Of a DNA stretch of 20,425 nt, positions 1-7,312 are shown piece after piece (position 1 is the first letter of the stretch; every line of letters starts with the position of its first letter). Origin of the DNA: a virus; the IMG/VR virus record IMGVR_UViG_3300006922_000250, positions 1-20,425 of that record. One strand, given 5' to 3'. Made by a program: the position numbers and the translations under genes. The notes under the pieces are model-generated. The model saw nothing but the letters and a program-made list of their open reading frames with translations. It was not told the origin of the DNA and made no database searches.

Positions 1-10
1 ATAATCTAAA

Positions 11-268
11 ATGTCAAAAAATTTAACACCAGAAGAGTTACAGAATTTACAAGCTCTTAATCAAGAATTTACTCAAGTAAAACTAAAATTAGCTGATTCA
101 GTTTATCAACAAGTTTTATATACAAAAGACTTGGATACAATAAGAGAAAAGTTTTCAGCTGTTGAAAAAGAGTTGTCAGAAAAGTACGGAGCTAATTCTG
201 TTATTGATTTAGCAACTGGAGAAGTAAAAGAAAATCAACCAGCTGAAACAGCAGAGGTTATAGAATAA
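11..268 (+). CDS. Small helical phage protein, function unknown
   Basis: This 85-residue protein has no recognisable enzyme motif. Residues about 5-60 are hydrophilic with regularly spaced Leu/Val (ELQNLQALNQEF, KLADSVYQ, EKELSEKYG), which suggests a short coiled coil or helical hairpin. The acidic tail (EVKENQPAETAEVIE) looks disordered. The fragment YGANSVIDLATGEV resembles the end of short coiled-coil proteins common in marine tailed phages, from memory only. The ATG follows an A-rich stretch with no Shine-Dalgarno. A TAA at 7-9 may be the stop of an upstream gene cut by the window edge. The next gene starts 6 nt after this one ends, so they are probably co-transcribed. Confidence 0.75.
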   Translation: MSKNLTPEELQNLQALNQEFTQVKLKLADSVYQQVLYTKDLDTIREKFSAVEKELSEKYGANSVIDLATGEVKENQPAETAEVIE

Positions 269-274
269 AAAAAC

Positions 275-505
275 ATGGCAAAAATTAGCAACACATCAGC
301 GTACCCAAATATTACAGTTATTGACTCAGACGATTATTTAATTCTTACTGATGCAGAAAATAATCTAATGACTAAGTCTTGTAAAATTTCAACGCTTTCT
401 AATTTTATAATAGATGGTGGTGTTGTAAAATTAATTGCGCCAGATAATAGTGTTTGGAGACTTTTAGTTAGTAATACAGGAGTTCTTTCAACTGAGGCTG
501 TTTAG
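275..505 (+). CDS. Small virion-protein-like polypeptide, possible tail/baseplate decoration
   Basis: A 76-residue protein not assigned to a named family. The N-terminal part (KISNTSAYPNI, then a DDYLILTD motif) looks like the start of phage tail-fibre or baseplate proteins, which often open with a similar segment that positions a beta repeat. The C-terminal part (PDNSVWRLLVSNTGVLST) fits the short beta-hairpin pattern 'apdGs.y.l.vsn.G.ls' seen at the ends of phage appendage proteins. It may therefore be a tiny structural protein, but it sits far from the tail genes. It is separated by 6 nt from the previous gene and 11 nt from the next. Existence of the gene is well supported; the role is a guess. 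Confidence 0.7.
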   Translation: MAKISNTSAYPNITVIDSDDYLILTDAENNLMTKSCKISTLSNFIIDGGVVKLIAPDNSVWRLLVSNTGVLSTEAV

Positions 506-516
506 CCAAATTAAAA

Positions 517-741
517 ATGGACATAAGAAAAATTTCAATTGGAGCAGACTATAAGTCTGGTGCTATGCATTACATAGTAGGCCAGGATGTTTTAGGCGGC
601 AGTTATGGAATACATCTTATACAGCATGATGTTTCAGCAGATTCATATAAGATATGGATTATGAAAAAAGATGAAGTTTTACTTTGGAAGGAATTCAAAT
701 GCACTCTACCTATATCTTTAGAATATAATATAAACTTTTAA
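517..741 (+). CDS. Small conserved-looking phage protein, function unknown
   Basis: A 74-residue, probably soluble beta-rich protein. It shows MDIRKISIGADYK, MHYIVGQDVLGGSYGIHLI and a C-terminal PISLEYNINF. It has no signal peptide, membrane segment or catalytic motif. From memory, short proteins with this 'IRKISIG.DYK..MHYIVGQ' layout recur in marine phage genomes without assigned function. Its stop codon TAA (739-741) overlaps the ATG of the next gene by one base, so translation of the GroES-like gene is probably coupled to it. Confidence 0.72.
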   Translation: MDIRKISIGADYKSGAMHYIVGQDVLGGSYGIHLIQHDVSADSYKIWIMKKDEVLLWKEFKCTLPISLEYNINF

Positions 742-1310
742 TGAAATCACCTTACTCATTTATTGTTAAACCTTATAACAATAGAAGGTATGACAACATC
801 AAAAACTACGGTGATGTAGAGTTTATCACAAGTACTTCGGAAGAAGATCACAAAGCCTCTAATCGCTTTGCTACTGTAGTCTCTACTCCTATAAATTATA
901 AAGGTCCTATAAAAGAGGGCGATATACTTTTAGTGCATCATAACGTGTTTAAATTTTATAATGACATGTATGGTCGCAGAAAAAGTGGTAAAAGTTTTTT
1001 CAAAGACAATTTGTTTTTTGTAGACCCAGATCAGTTTTATCTTTATAAAAGTAAAGAAGAATCTAATTGGATGGGCTATAGCAAATATTGTTTTATAAAA
1101 CCATTGAAAGCAAAAAAATCTTATCTTGATAAAAATTCTAAAAATGAACCATTAAGAGGTATTGTAAAATACATTAACAATGAGTTAATTGAAAAGGGAG
1201 TTAAAGTAGGTGATGAGGTTTTATATGAACCTGACTCTGAATACGAGTTTGTAGTAGATGATGAAAAATTATATAGGATGTTTACAAGAAATATAACAGT
1301 GGTGTTATGA
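741..1310 (+). CDS. Putative phage co-chaperonin with two GroES-like halves
   Basis: This 189-residue protein has the layout of GroES/Cpn10 twice. The first half (about 1-105) has a basic N-terminal strand ending in VKP, a loop with G24-D-V-E-F-I-T30 where GroES has its mobile-loop GGIVL, and then a strand before IKEGDILLVHH (G60-D61). The second half (about 108-189) repeats FIKP, a GIVKYI strand and VKVGDEVLYEPD (G157-D158). It closes with LYRMFTRNITVVL, matching the GroES ending pattern 'G.-vL-m-e-dIl-av'. Co-chaperonins cap GroEL in the cytosol; T4 gp31 does this for the T4 capsid protein, and chloroplast Cpn20 is a known tandem form. The second half lacks an obvious mobile loop. The gene overlaps its neighbours by 1 nt upstream and 4 nt downstream (ATGA), implying coupled translation. 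The assignment is from motif reading only. Confidence 0.6.
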   Translation: MKSPYSFIVKPYNNRRYDNIKNYGDVEFITSTSEEDHKASNRFATVVSTPINYKGPIKEGDILLVHHNVFKFYNDMYGRRKSGKSFFKDNLFFVDPDQFYLYKSKEESNWMGYSKYCFIKPLKAKKSYLDKNSKNEPLRGIVKYINNELIEKGVKVGDEVLYEPDSEYEFVVDDEKLYRMFTRNITVVL

Positions 1311-1780
1311 TAAAATTTTATCAAAACGTAATTTCTAAACCTGATTTTTATGTAGAAGAAATATTAAAAAAAGGTTTTTATGATTTACCAGATGGAGAAA
1401 ATTTATTTAAAAATGTTTGTCAAAAACATGAAGATGAATTTTATGAATTTCTTTTAAATAACGTACCTAATTATAAAGTTGTTTTAAATTTTGTTCGTCA
1501 ATCACCATTAGGTCAAAAAGAACCTAACTACATTCATACAGATGATATGATGGGTGATTTAACTGCTGTTTTGTATTTAAATAAAAAACATCCTGATGGA
1601 TATGGAACAACATTATATGATGATGATGATAATAAGATATTAGTATCCAAAGCGAAATATAATTCTGTTTTTATATTTCCTTCAAGTGTTAAGCATTCGA
1701 GAAATACATTAGATAACTTTGGTAAAAAAAACGAATCAAGATTGGTTCAAGTAGCGTTTTTAAATAAAAAAAATGAATGA
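1307..1780 (+). CDS. 2-oxoglutarate/Fe(II)-dependent oxygenase (prolyl-hydroxylase-like)
   Basis: A 157-residue single-domain protein with the facial triad of 2OG-Fe(II) dioxygenases. The HxD pair is H77-T-D79 (in YIHTDD), and the distal His is H130 (in FPSSVKHSRN). R145 (in SRLVQVAF) is placed to bind the 2-oxoglutarate carboxylate. The strands between (LTAVLYLNKK, GGT-like GYGTTLY, NSVFIFPS) match the double-stranded beta-helix of the prolyl 4-hydroxylase-like family. Such enzymes couple O2 and 2-oxoglutarate to hydroxylation of a protein or small-molecule substrate and are frequent in marine phages; the substrate here is unknown. The gene is very AT-rich (12 G/C in 60 at 1321-1380). It starts inside the stop of the GroES-like gene (ATGA) and ends overlapping the SET gene by 8 nt. 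Confidence 0.88.
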   Translation: MIKFYQNVISKPDFYVEEILKKGFYDLPDGENLFKNVCQKHEDEFYEFLLNNVPNYKVVLNFVRQSPLGQKEPNYIHTDDMMGDLTAVLYLNKKHPDGYGTTLYDDDDNKILVSKAKYNSVFIFPSSVKHSRNTLDNFGKKNESRLVQVAFLNKKNE

Positions 1781-2165
1781 TTTTAAGGAAATGCTAAATG
1801 AATTAAATATTAACCTTGAAGAGTTAAATATTTATATAGAGTCAGATAAATTTAAAAAAGAAGCTGGACCTGTTGTTGATGATAACAATAAAAATTATAA
1901 AGTGTTACCTTCAAAAATAGAAGGAAAAGGAATATTTGCTTGTAAAGATTTTAATAAAGGAGATTTTATAGGCTATGGTAAGTTAAATAATACACGAACT
2001 TTAGCAGGGAGATATACAAATCACTCTAATTTAAACAATGCTAAATTTTATTATATTAAAAAAAACAGTAATTTAGTTTTAATAGCTGAAAAAGATATTA
2101 TTTCTGAAGATGAAATATTAGTTAATTACAGACATCACACCTATAATAAAGAATATTATGAGTAG
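1773..2165 (+). CDS. Minimal SET-domain protein, putative protein lysine methyltransferase
   Basis: A 130-residue protein. Residues 1-40 are a helical, acidic leader. Residues about 42-120 follow the SET order: G51-K-G-I-F-A56 (the SAM-binding N-terminal 'G.GvfA' motif), a KGDFIGYG strand, R80-Y-T-N-H-S85 (the 'R.iNHS' pseudoknot motif), then LIAEKDIISEDEILVNY with Y119 where SET enzymes have their conserved C-terminal tyrosine. SET proteins transfer methyl from S-adenosylmethionine to lysine side chains. The variable SET-I segment between the first strands and RYTNHS is nearly absent (about 13 residues). The Cys usually following NHS is Asn, and no post-SET zinc Cys cluster is present, so activity is uncertain. 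The gene is very AT-rich (8 G/C in 60 at 2041-2100). It overlaps the oxygenase gene and the next small gene by 8 nt each. Confidence 0.82.
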   Translation: MNDFKEMLNELNINLEELNIYIESDKFKKEAGPVVDDNNKNYKVLPSKIEGKGIFACKDFNKGDFIGYGKLNNTRTLAGRYTNHSNLNNAKFYYIKKNSNLVLIAEKDIISEDEILVNYRHHTYNKEYYE

Positions 2166-2325
2166 AGAATGGGATTGGATGGATGATTTAAGTGAAGAAA
2201 TTTATCCAATAAAAAAAGTAAAGCGTATTAAAAATGAATACAAAAGAAACAAAATTAAAAATAATAGAAGCGGGTCACGAGGCGGTCAGGCAACTGATCA
2301 AAGTAGCGAAGGAAGACATTATTAA
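2158..2325 (+). CDS. Possible 55-residue small protein overlapping the next gene
   Basis: An ATG at 2158, inside the last codons of the SET gene, opens a 55-codon frame ending at TAA 2323-2325. The N-terminal half (MSREWDWMDDLSEEIYPIKK) is acidic and aromatic, followed by a strongly basic stretch (VKRIKNEYKRNKIKNNR) and a Gly/Ser/Gln-rich tail. The final 92 nt overlap the terminase small-subunit-like gene in another frame. In favour: the 8-nt start/stop overlap copies the preceding gene junction, and without this gene there would be a 68-nt gap in an otherwise packed operon. Against: its short length, and the tail composition may simply reflect the overlapping gene. Function unknown. Confidence 0.45.
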   Translation: MSREWDWMDDLSEEIYPIKKVKRIKNEYKRNKIKNNRSGSRGGQATDQSSEGRHY

Positions 2326-2509
2326 ATATGGTACAGATGATGAGTTAGCTGCAGATAGATTAAAGAATGCAGCTGCTACAAAAAAGCTATGTATCATGGA
2401 TGCTTTTGAAATTTTAAAAAAAATACAAGAAGAAAAAGATTTATTAGAAGGAGTTGACACTAAAGTAAATAACACACCAAAAGGATTTGCAGAATCAAGA
2501 TCAAAATAA
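2234..2509 (+). CDS. Terminase small subunit-like protein
   Basis: A 91-residue, mostly helical protein immediately upstream of the large terminase. Visible segments are an amphipathic helix (LKIIEAGHEAVRQLIKVAKEDI), a basic/Ala-rich centre (LAADRLKNAAATKKL), a second long helix (MDAFEILKKIQEEKDLLEG) and a flexible tail ending GFAESRSK. Position directly before TerL and the small helical make-up fit a small terminase, the DNA-recognition partner of TerL, but there is no clear helix-turn-helix. The family assignment therefore rests on context. It overlaps the 2158-2325 frame by 92 nt. The apparent TTG start of TerL lies 23 nt inside its 3' end. Confidence 0.6.
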   Translation: MNTKETKLKIIEAGHEAVRQLIKVAKEDIIKYGTDDELAADRLKNAAATKKLCIMDAFEILKKIQEEKDLLEGVDTKVNNTPKGFAESRSK

Positions 2510-4736
2510 ATTATATGTAGAACTAAAAAATATAGTTCCTAAAAATGTTTTGACTACAAAAAACAAAGCAAGAACCTGGACCTACGGTTATAATGAAAAA
2601 TACAATTTTGTTGTAGTATCTAAAACAGGTCAAATTGATCAGATAATAAATATTAGTGGATTAAATGTTGCGCTTCCCAAAGCTCCTAAAGACATTTACA
2701 AAAGATCTAAAAAAAAAGAAGAACAATACTGGGAGCCTAAAATACTACCAAAACAATTAACAAGAATTAAATCTATATTTCAATGGCATGATACTCCTTC
2801 GAGTTTTAAAAACGAGTGGGTAGATTATATTGAAAATGAATTTAATTATAGAGAAGAAGGTTTTTGGTTTGTAAATAAAGGAGTTCCTACTTATATCACT
2901 GGAACGCATTACATGTATTTACAGTGGACTAAGATTGATGTTGGATTTCCAGACTTTAGAGAAGCTAACAGAATATTTTACATTTTTTGGGAAGCCTGTA
3001 AGGCAGATAAAAGAAGTTTCGGAATGGACTATTTAAAAATAAGACGTTCTGGATTTTCATTTATGGCCTCATGCGAGGGAGTTAATATGGGTACAATAAC
3101 TAAAGATGCTCGTATAGGTATACTCTCTAAAACAGGTTCTGATGCAAAAAAAATGTTTACAGATAAAATTGTTCCTATATCTAATAATTATCCATTCTTT
3201 TTTAAACCCATACAAGATGGTATGGATAAACCAAAAACAGAATTAGCTTATAGAGTTCCTGCTGCAAAGATTACTAAAAAAAATATGTATTCAAACGAAG
3301 AGCAAGAGCTTGAAGGATTAGATACTACTATTGACTGGAAAAATACTGGAGACAACAGTTATGATGGTGAGAAGCTTCGATTACTTATACATGATGAAAG
3401 TGGTAAATGGGAGCGACCTGATAATATTTTAAATAACTGGAGGGTTACAAAAACTTGTTTACGTTTAGGTAGTAAAATAGTTGGTAAGTGTATGATGGGT
3501 TCTACATCTAATGCATTAGAAAAAGGTGGTGGTAATTTTAAAAAATTATATAACGATTCTAATGTAGGATCACGAAACTCTAATGGTCAAACTAAAAGTG
3601 GTTTATATTCACTTTTCATCCCAATGGAATGGAATATGGAAGGTTTTATAGATAGGTATGGAATGCCTGTATTTAATAATCCATCAAGTCCAGTATTAGG
3701 GATTGACGGTGAGATGATACATCAAGGTGCTATAGATTATTGGCAGAATGAAGTTGATTCATTATCTAATGATCCTGATGCTTTAAATGAATTCTATAGA
3801 CAGTTTCCAAGAACTGAGTCTCACGCATTTAGAGATGAGAGTAAACAATCTTTATTTAATTTAACTAAAATATATCAACAGATTGATTATAATGACTCAT
3901 TAATTATGGGTCAAAATATAACTCAAGGATCGTTTTCTTGGCATAACGGAATCAAAGATACCAAGGTAATTTGGACTCCAGATAAAAGAGGAAGATTTTT
4001 TGTATCTTGGTTACCAGAAATGTCGTTACAAAATAAAGTAACAATAAAAAATGGGAGAAAATATCCAGGGAACGAGCATATTGGATCGTTCGGTTGTGAC
4101 TCTTATGATATTTCTGGAGTTGTAGTAGGTAAGGGATCTAATGGTTCTTTACATGGTATGACAAAGTTTAATATGGATAATGCTCCAAGTAATGAGTTTT
4201 TTTTAGAATATATAGCACGTCCTCAGACTGCTGAAATATTTTTTGAAGAAGTATTAATGGCTTGTGTGTTTTATGGGATGCCAATATTGTGTGAAAACAA
4301 TAAACCTCGATTACTCTATCATTTTAAAAATAGAGGCTATAGAGGGTTTAGTACAAATAGGCCTGACAAAACATTTAATAAATTATCTAAAACAGAAAAG
4401 GAATTAGGAGGGATACCAAATTCAAGTGAGGATGTAAAACAGTCTCACGCTTCTGCAATAGAGTCTTACATAGAAAAGCATGTAGGTTTAGATTTAGTTC
4501 AAAATTATAGAGATAGTGATGAGATGGGTGTAATGTATTTTCAAAGAACATTAGAGGATTGGGCAAAGTTTGATATTAACAACAGAACTAAGTTTGATGC
4601 TTCTATAAGTTCAGGGTTAGCAATCATGGCTAATCAAAAACACTTGTATACCCCAGCTAAAGAAAAATCGAAAATAAGCATTAACTTTGCAAGATATAAT
4701 AATAAGAATTCAGTTAGTCAATTACTTAATAAATGA
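2487..4736 (+). CDS. terL: Terminase large subunit (packaging ATPase-nuclease)
   Basis: This 749-residue protein is the motor that threads DNA into the procapsid through the portal and cuts concatemers. The ATPase half has a degenerate Walker A region K184-I-R-R-S-G-F-S191, followed by ILSKTGSDAKKMF (strand plus arginine-rich-helix region), and a Walker B LRLLIHDE with D303-E304. The nuclease half has an RNase H-like acidic set: D538 and D541 in GCDSYD, E603 in LCENNK and D649 in SSEDVKQSHA. It is longer than many TerL proteins (about 500-650), with an N-terminal extension of roughly 140 residues. The only conventional start in this frame is TTG at 2487, because an in-frame TAA lies at 2466-2468 and the next Met is about 140 residues in. 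The end overlaps the portal start by 4 nt (ATGA). Confidence 0.93.
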   Translation: MQNQDQNKLYVELKNIVPKNVLTTKNKARTWTYGYNEKYNFVVVSKTGQIDQIINISGLNVALPKAPKDIYKRSKKKEEQYWEPKILPKQLTRIKSIFQWHDTPSSFKNEWVDYIENEFNYREEGFWFVNKGVPTYITGTHYMYLQWTKIDVGFPDFREANRIFYIFWEACKADKRSFGMDYLKIRRSGFSFMASCEGVNMGTITKDARIGILSKTGSDAKKMFTDKIVPISNNYPFFFKPIQDGMDKPKTELAYRVPAAKITKKNMYSNEEQELEGLDTTIDWKNTGDNSYDGEKLRLLIHDESGKWERPDNILNNWRVTKTCLRLGSKIVGKCMMGSTSNALEKGGGNFKKLYNDSNVGSRNSNGQTKSGLYSLFIPMEWNMEGFIDRYGMPVFNNPSSPVLGIDGEMIHQGAIDYWQNEVDSLSNDPDALNEFYRQFPRTESHAFRDESKQSLFNLTKIYQQIDYNDSLIMGQNITQGSFSWHNGIKDTKVIWTPDKRGRFFVSWLPEMSLQNKVTIKNGRKYPGNEHIGSFGCDSYDISGVVVGKGSNGSLHGMTKFNMDNAPSNEFFLEYIARPQTAEIFFEEVLMACVFYGMPILCENNKPRLLYHFKNRGYRGFSTNRPDKTFNKLSKTEKELGGIPNSSEDVKQSHASAIESYIEKHVGLDLVQNYRDSDEMGVMYFQRTLEDWAKFDINNRTKFDASISSGLAIMANQKHLYTPAKEKSKISINFARYNNKNSVSQLLNK

Positions 4737-7168
4737 AAGACGTAAAGATACAAGTAAATGCCTCTGCCTTTCCAGACCAATTTGTTTCAGATTCTGTTAA
4801 AGACACAATGGAGTTTGGACTACAGGTTGGGCAAGCAATACAATACGAATGGTTTAGGAGAGATAGTGGTTCTTGTAGGTTTTATTCACAATGGAGTGAT
4901 TTCAACAAACTAAGACTTTATGCTCGTGGAGAACAATCAGTTTCTAAATATAAAAATGAATTAGCAGTAGATGGTGATTTAAGTTATTTAAATTTAGATT
5001 GGACACCAGTACCTATAATACCAAAATTTGTAGACATTGTAGTTAATGGAATGAACGACAGGCTTTTTAAAGTAAAAGCTGTTGCTCAAGATGCATTGTC
5101 AGCAGAAAAAAGAAATCAATATCAAGAAATGGTTGAAGGAGATATGCTCGCTAAACCATTACTACAACAAATAGAATCTGATTTTGGTATTGATGCCTTT
5201 CAAACAAAAGAAGAAGATTTACCAGAAAATGATGCAGAGTTAGAACTTTTCATGCAAATGAATTACAAGCCTGCTATTGAGATTGCAACAGAAGAAGCTA
5301 TAGATACTTTATTCCAAGAGAGCCATTATAGTGACACTCGAAAGAGAGTTGATATGGATATTACTACTTTAGGTATTGGTATGGCAAAGCATCTTTTTAT
5401 GCCAGGTGAAGGTGTTAGAGTTGAATATGTTGATCCTGCTAATGTTGTTTACAGCTATACTGAAGATCCTTATTTTAAAGACACATTTTATTGGGGAGAA
5501 ATAAAAACAGTTCCAATAACTGAATTAATAAAAATAGATCCTTCTTTGACTAACGAGGATTTAAAAGAAATTTCCAAGTACAGTCAGTCTTGGTATGACT
5601 ATTATAATTCACAGCAGTTTTATGAAAACAGTATGTTTCATAGAGACACAGCTACCTTATTATACTTTAACTACAAGACCACACACACTTTTGTTTACAA
5701 AAAGAAAAGTATGGCTGATGGTACATTCAAAACTGTTGAGAAGGATGATCAATTCAATCCTCCACAAGAAATGATGGATGAAGGAAATTTTGAAAAAGTA
5801 ACTAAAACTATTGACGTATGGTATGATGGTGTTATGGTTATGGGAACTAATATAATGCTCCAGTGGAAACTTGGAGAAAATATGGTAAGACCAAAATCAT
5901 CAAGTCAGTATGCAATGCCTAATTATGTTGCATGCGCACCAAAAATGTACAAGGGTCAGTTAGAGTCTTTAGTTAAAAGAATGATACCTTTTGCTGATTT
6001 AATTCAGATTAGTCATTTAAAAATACAACAAGTAGTTTCAAGAGTAGTTCCAGATGGTGTTTTTATAGATGCTGATGGTTTAAATGAAGTTGATTTAGGA
6101 ACAGGAAACGCATACAATCCAGAAGATGCGTTAAGACTTTACTTCCAAACAGGTAGTGTTATTGGTAGAAGTTATACTCAGGATGGAGAATATAATAACG
6201 CGCGAGTTCCAATTACTCAATTGACAGCTAATAGTGGTGCGAGTAAGATGCAAATGCTTATTGGTAACTATAATCATTACTTAGATATGATTAGGTCTGT
6301 AACAGGTTTAAATGAAGCTCGTGACGGATCAAGTCCAGATCCTAACTCTTTAGTTGGTGTTCAAAAATTAGCTGCATTAAATTCAAATGTAGCAACAAGA
6401 CATATTTTAAATGCAAGTTTATATATAACAAAAACTTTAGCTGAGTGTTTATCTATAAGAACAGCAGATGTTTTAGAGTATGCTGATTTTAAAGATGAGT
6501 TTGCTATGCAAATTGGTAAATATAATTTATCAATATTAGAGGATATTAAAAATTTGTATTTACATGACTTTGGAATATTTATAGAGCTGATGCCTGATGA
6601 AGAACAGAAGGCTATGTTAGAACAAAATATACAAATGGCTTTATCTAAAGAAAATATAAGTTTAGAAGATGCTATAGATATTAGAGAGATTTCTAATATA
6701 AAAATGGCTAATCAATTACTTAAAGTAAAAAGAAAAGCTAAACAAGATAGGGAACAGCAGCAGCAAATGCAACAACAGCAAATGCAGGCACAAATGCAAA
6801 TGCAAGCGCAACAAGCTCAAGCTCAGTTAGCAATGCAGACACAGCAAGCTGAAACACAATCTAAGATGGCTTTAAAAGAAGCAGAGGTTAATTTTGATAT
6901 ACAAAAATTACAAAAAGAAGCAGAACTAAAACAGCAGTTAATGCAAGTGGAATTCCAAATGCAGATGCAAATAAAAGGCCTGGAAGCTTCTAATTTACAG
7001 TCCAGAGAAACTGAAAGAGAAAAAGCAAAAGACAACAGAATAAGTCAACAGTCTACTCAGACGTCAAAAATGATAGAGCAAAAAAAGAGAGACCTTCCAG
7101 CAATAAACTTTGAGTCTAACGAAGATAGTTTAGATGGTTTTGACTTAGCAGAATTTAACCCAAGATAA
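4733..7168 (+). CDS. Portal protein
   Basis: An 811-residue protein directly after TerL and before the scaffold/capsid genes, the standard portal position. A dodecameric portal sits at one capsid vertex, docks the terminase and is the DNA channel. The N-terminal segment shows an aromatic/basic YEWFRRDSGS, then RLYARGEQ (the R-x-YA-x-G-x-Q pattern common in portals of Bacteroidota phages) and PVPIIPKFVDIVVNGM near residues 90-105, a clip/wing-type region. Around residues 500-620, SVTGLNEARDGSSPDPNSLV and the following Ala/Leu helices fit the stem and crown. Residues about 675-735 are a Gln/Met-rich repeat (QQQQMQQQQMQAQMQMQ) within a long predicted coiled coil running to about 770, then a charged tail. 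No frameshift or truncation. Identification rests on size, order and these patterns. Confidence 0.88.
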   Translation: MKDVKIQVNASAFPDQFVSDSVKDTMEFGLQVGQAIQYEWFRRDSGSCRFYSQWSDFNKLRLYARGEQSVSKYKNELAVDGDLSYLNLDWTPVPIIPKFVDIVVNGMNDRLFKVKAVAQDALSAEKRNQYQEMVEGDMLAKPLLQQIESDFGIDAFQTKEEDLPENDAELELFMQMNYKPAIEIATEEAIDTLFQESHYSDTRKRVDMDITTLGIGMAKHLFMPGEGVRVEYVDPANVVYSYTEDPYFKDTFYWGEIKTVPITELIKIDPSLTNEDLKEISKYSQSWYDYYNSQQFYENSMFHRDTATLLYFNYKTTHTFVYKKKSMADGTFKTVEKDDQFNPPQEMMDEGNFEKVTKTIDVWYDGVMVMGTNIMLQWKLGENMVRPKSSSQYAMPNYVACAPKMYKGQLESLVKRMIPFADLIQISHLKIQQVVSRVVPDGVFIDADGLNEVDLGTGNAYNPEDALRLYFQTGSVIGRSYTQDGEYNNARVPITQLTANSGASKMQMLIGNYNHYLDMIRSVTGLNEARDGSSPDPNSLVGVQKLAALNSNVATRHILNASLYITKTLAECLSIRTADVLEYADFKDEFAMQIGKYNLSILEDIKNLYLHDFGIFIELMPDEEQKAMLEQNIQMALSKENISLEDAIDIREISNIKMANQLLKVKRKAKQDREQQQQMQQQQMQAQMQMQAQQAQAQLAMQTQQAETQSKMALKEAEVNFDIQKLQKEAELKQQLMQVEFQMQMQIKGLEASNLQSRETEREKAKDNRISQQSTQTSKMIEQKKRDLPAINFESNEDSLDGFDLAEFNPR

Positions 7169-7177
7169 ATATAAGTA

Positions 7178-7312
7178 ATGATAGAAAAGGCAGCAGGTCC
7201 ACAATTAAATCAAACAAGAGATGATTTTAATAAAAGAGTGGGTAAAAAAAGTATGCTTGGTAGAACCAAGAAAGTACAATGGGAAGCAAGGAGGCGTTTT
7301 TCAAACATTTAA
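7178..7312 (+). CDS. Possible 44-residue basic protein (frame ambiguous)
   Basis: The 198-nt interval between portal and scaffold contains a 44-codon frame (MIEKAAGPQLNQTRDDFNKR, then a very basic GKKSMLGRTKKVQWEARRRF). Its ATG lies 9 nt after the portal stop. A second overlapping frame, 7221-7322 (33 codons), ends GKQGGVFQTFKIP and is an alternative. Both are short, basic and intact, and neither is recognised as a family. One of them is likely a real small phage gene, because the rest of the cluster leaves no space unused; the first has the better start position. If real, it would be part of the packaging operon ending just before the promoter-like box at 7343. Confidence 0.4.
   Translation: MIEKAAGPQLNQTRDDFNKRVGKKSMLGRTKKVQWEARRRFSNI

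Noticed and set aside
1121-1324. Minus-strand open frames inside + strand genes (also at 2275-2475, 6823-7035, 7483-7716, 11737-11979, 12822-13034, 13337-13546, 19741-19929)
   Set aside because: Each lies within or across well-supported + strand genes, is short, has no family-like sequence and no promoter. They are shadows of AT-rich coding sequence.
6755-6850. CAG/CAA-rich stretch as a tandem DNA repeat or CRISPR-like array
   Set aside because: It is in frame inside the portal gene and encodes a Gln/Met-rich helix; unit length varies and there are no spacers.
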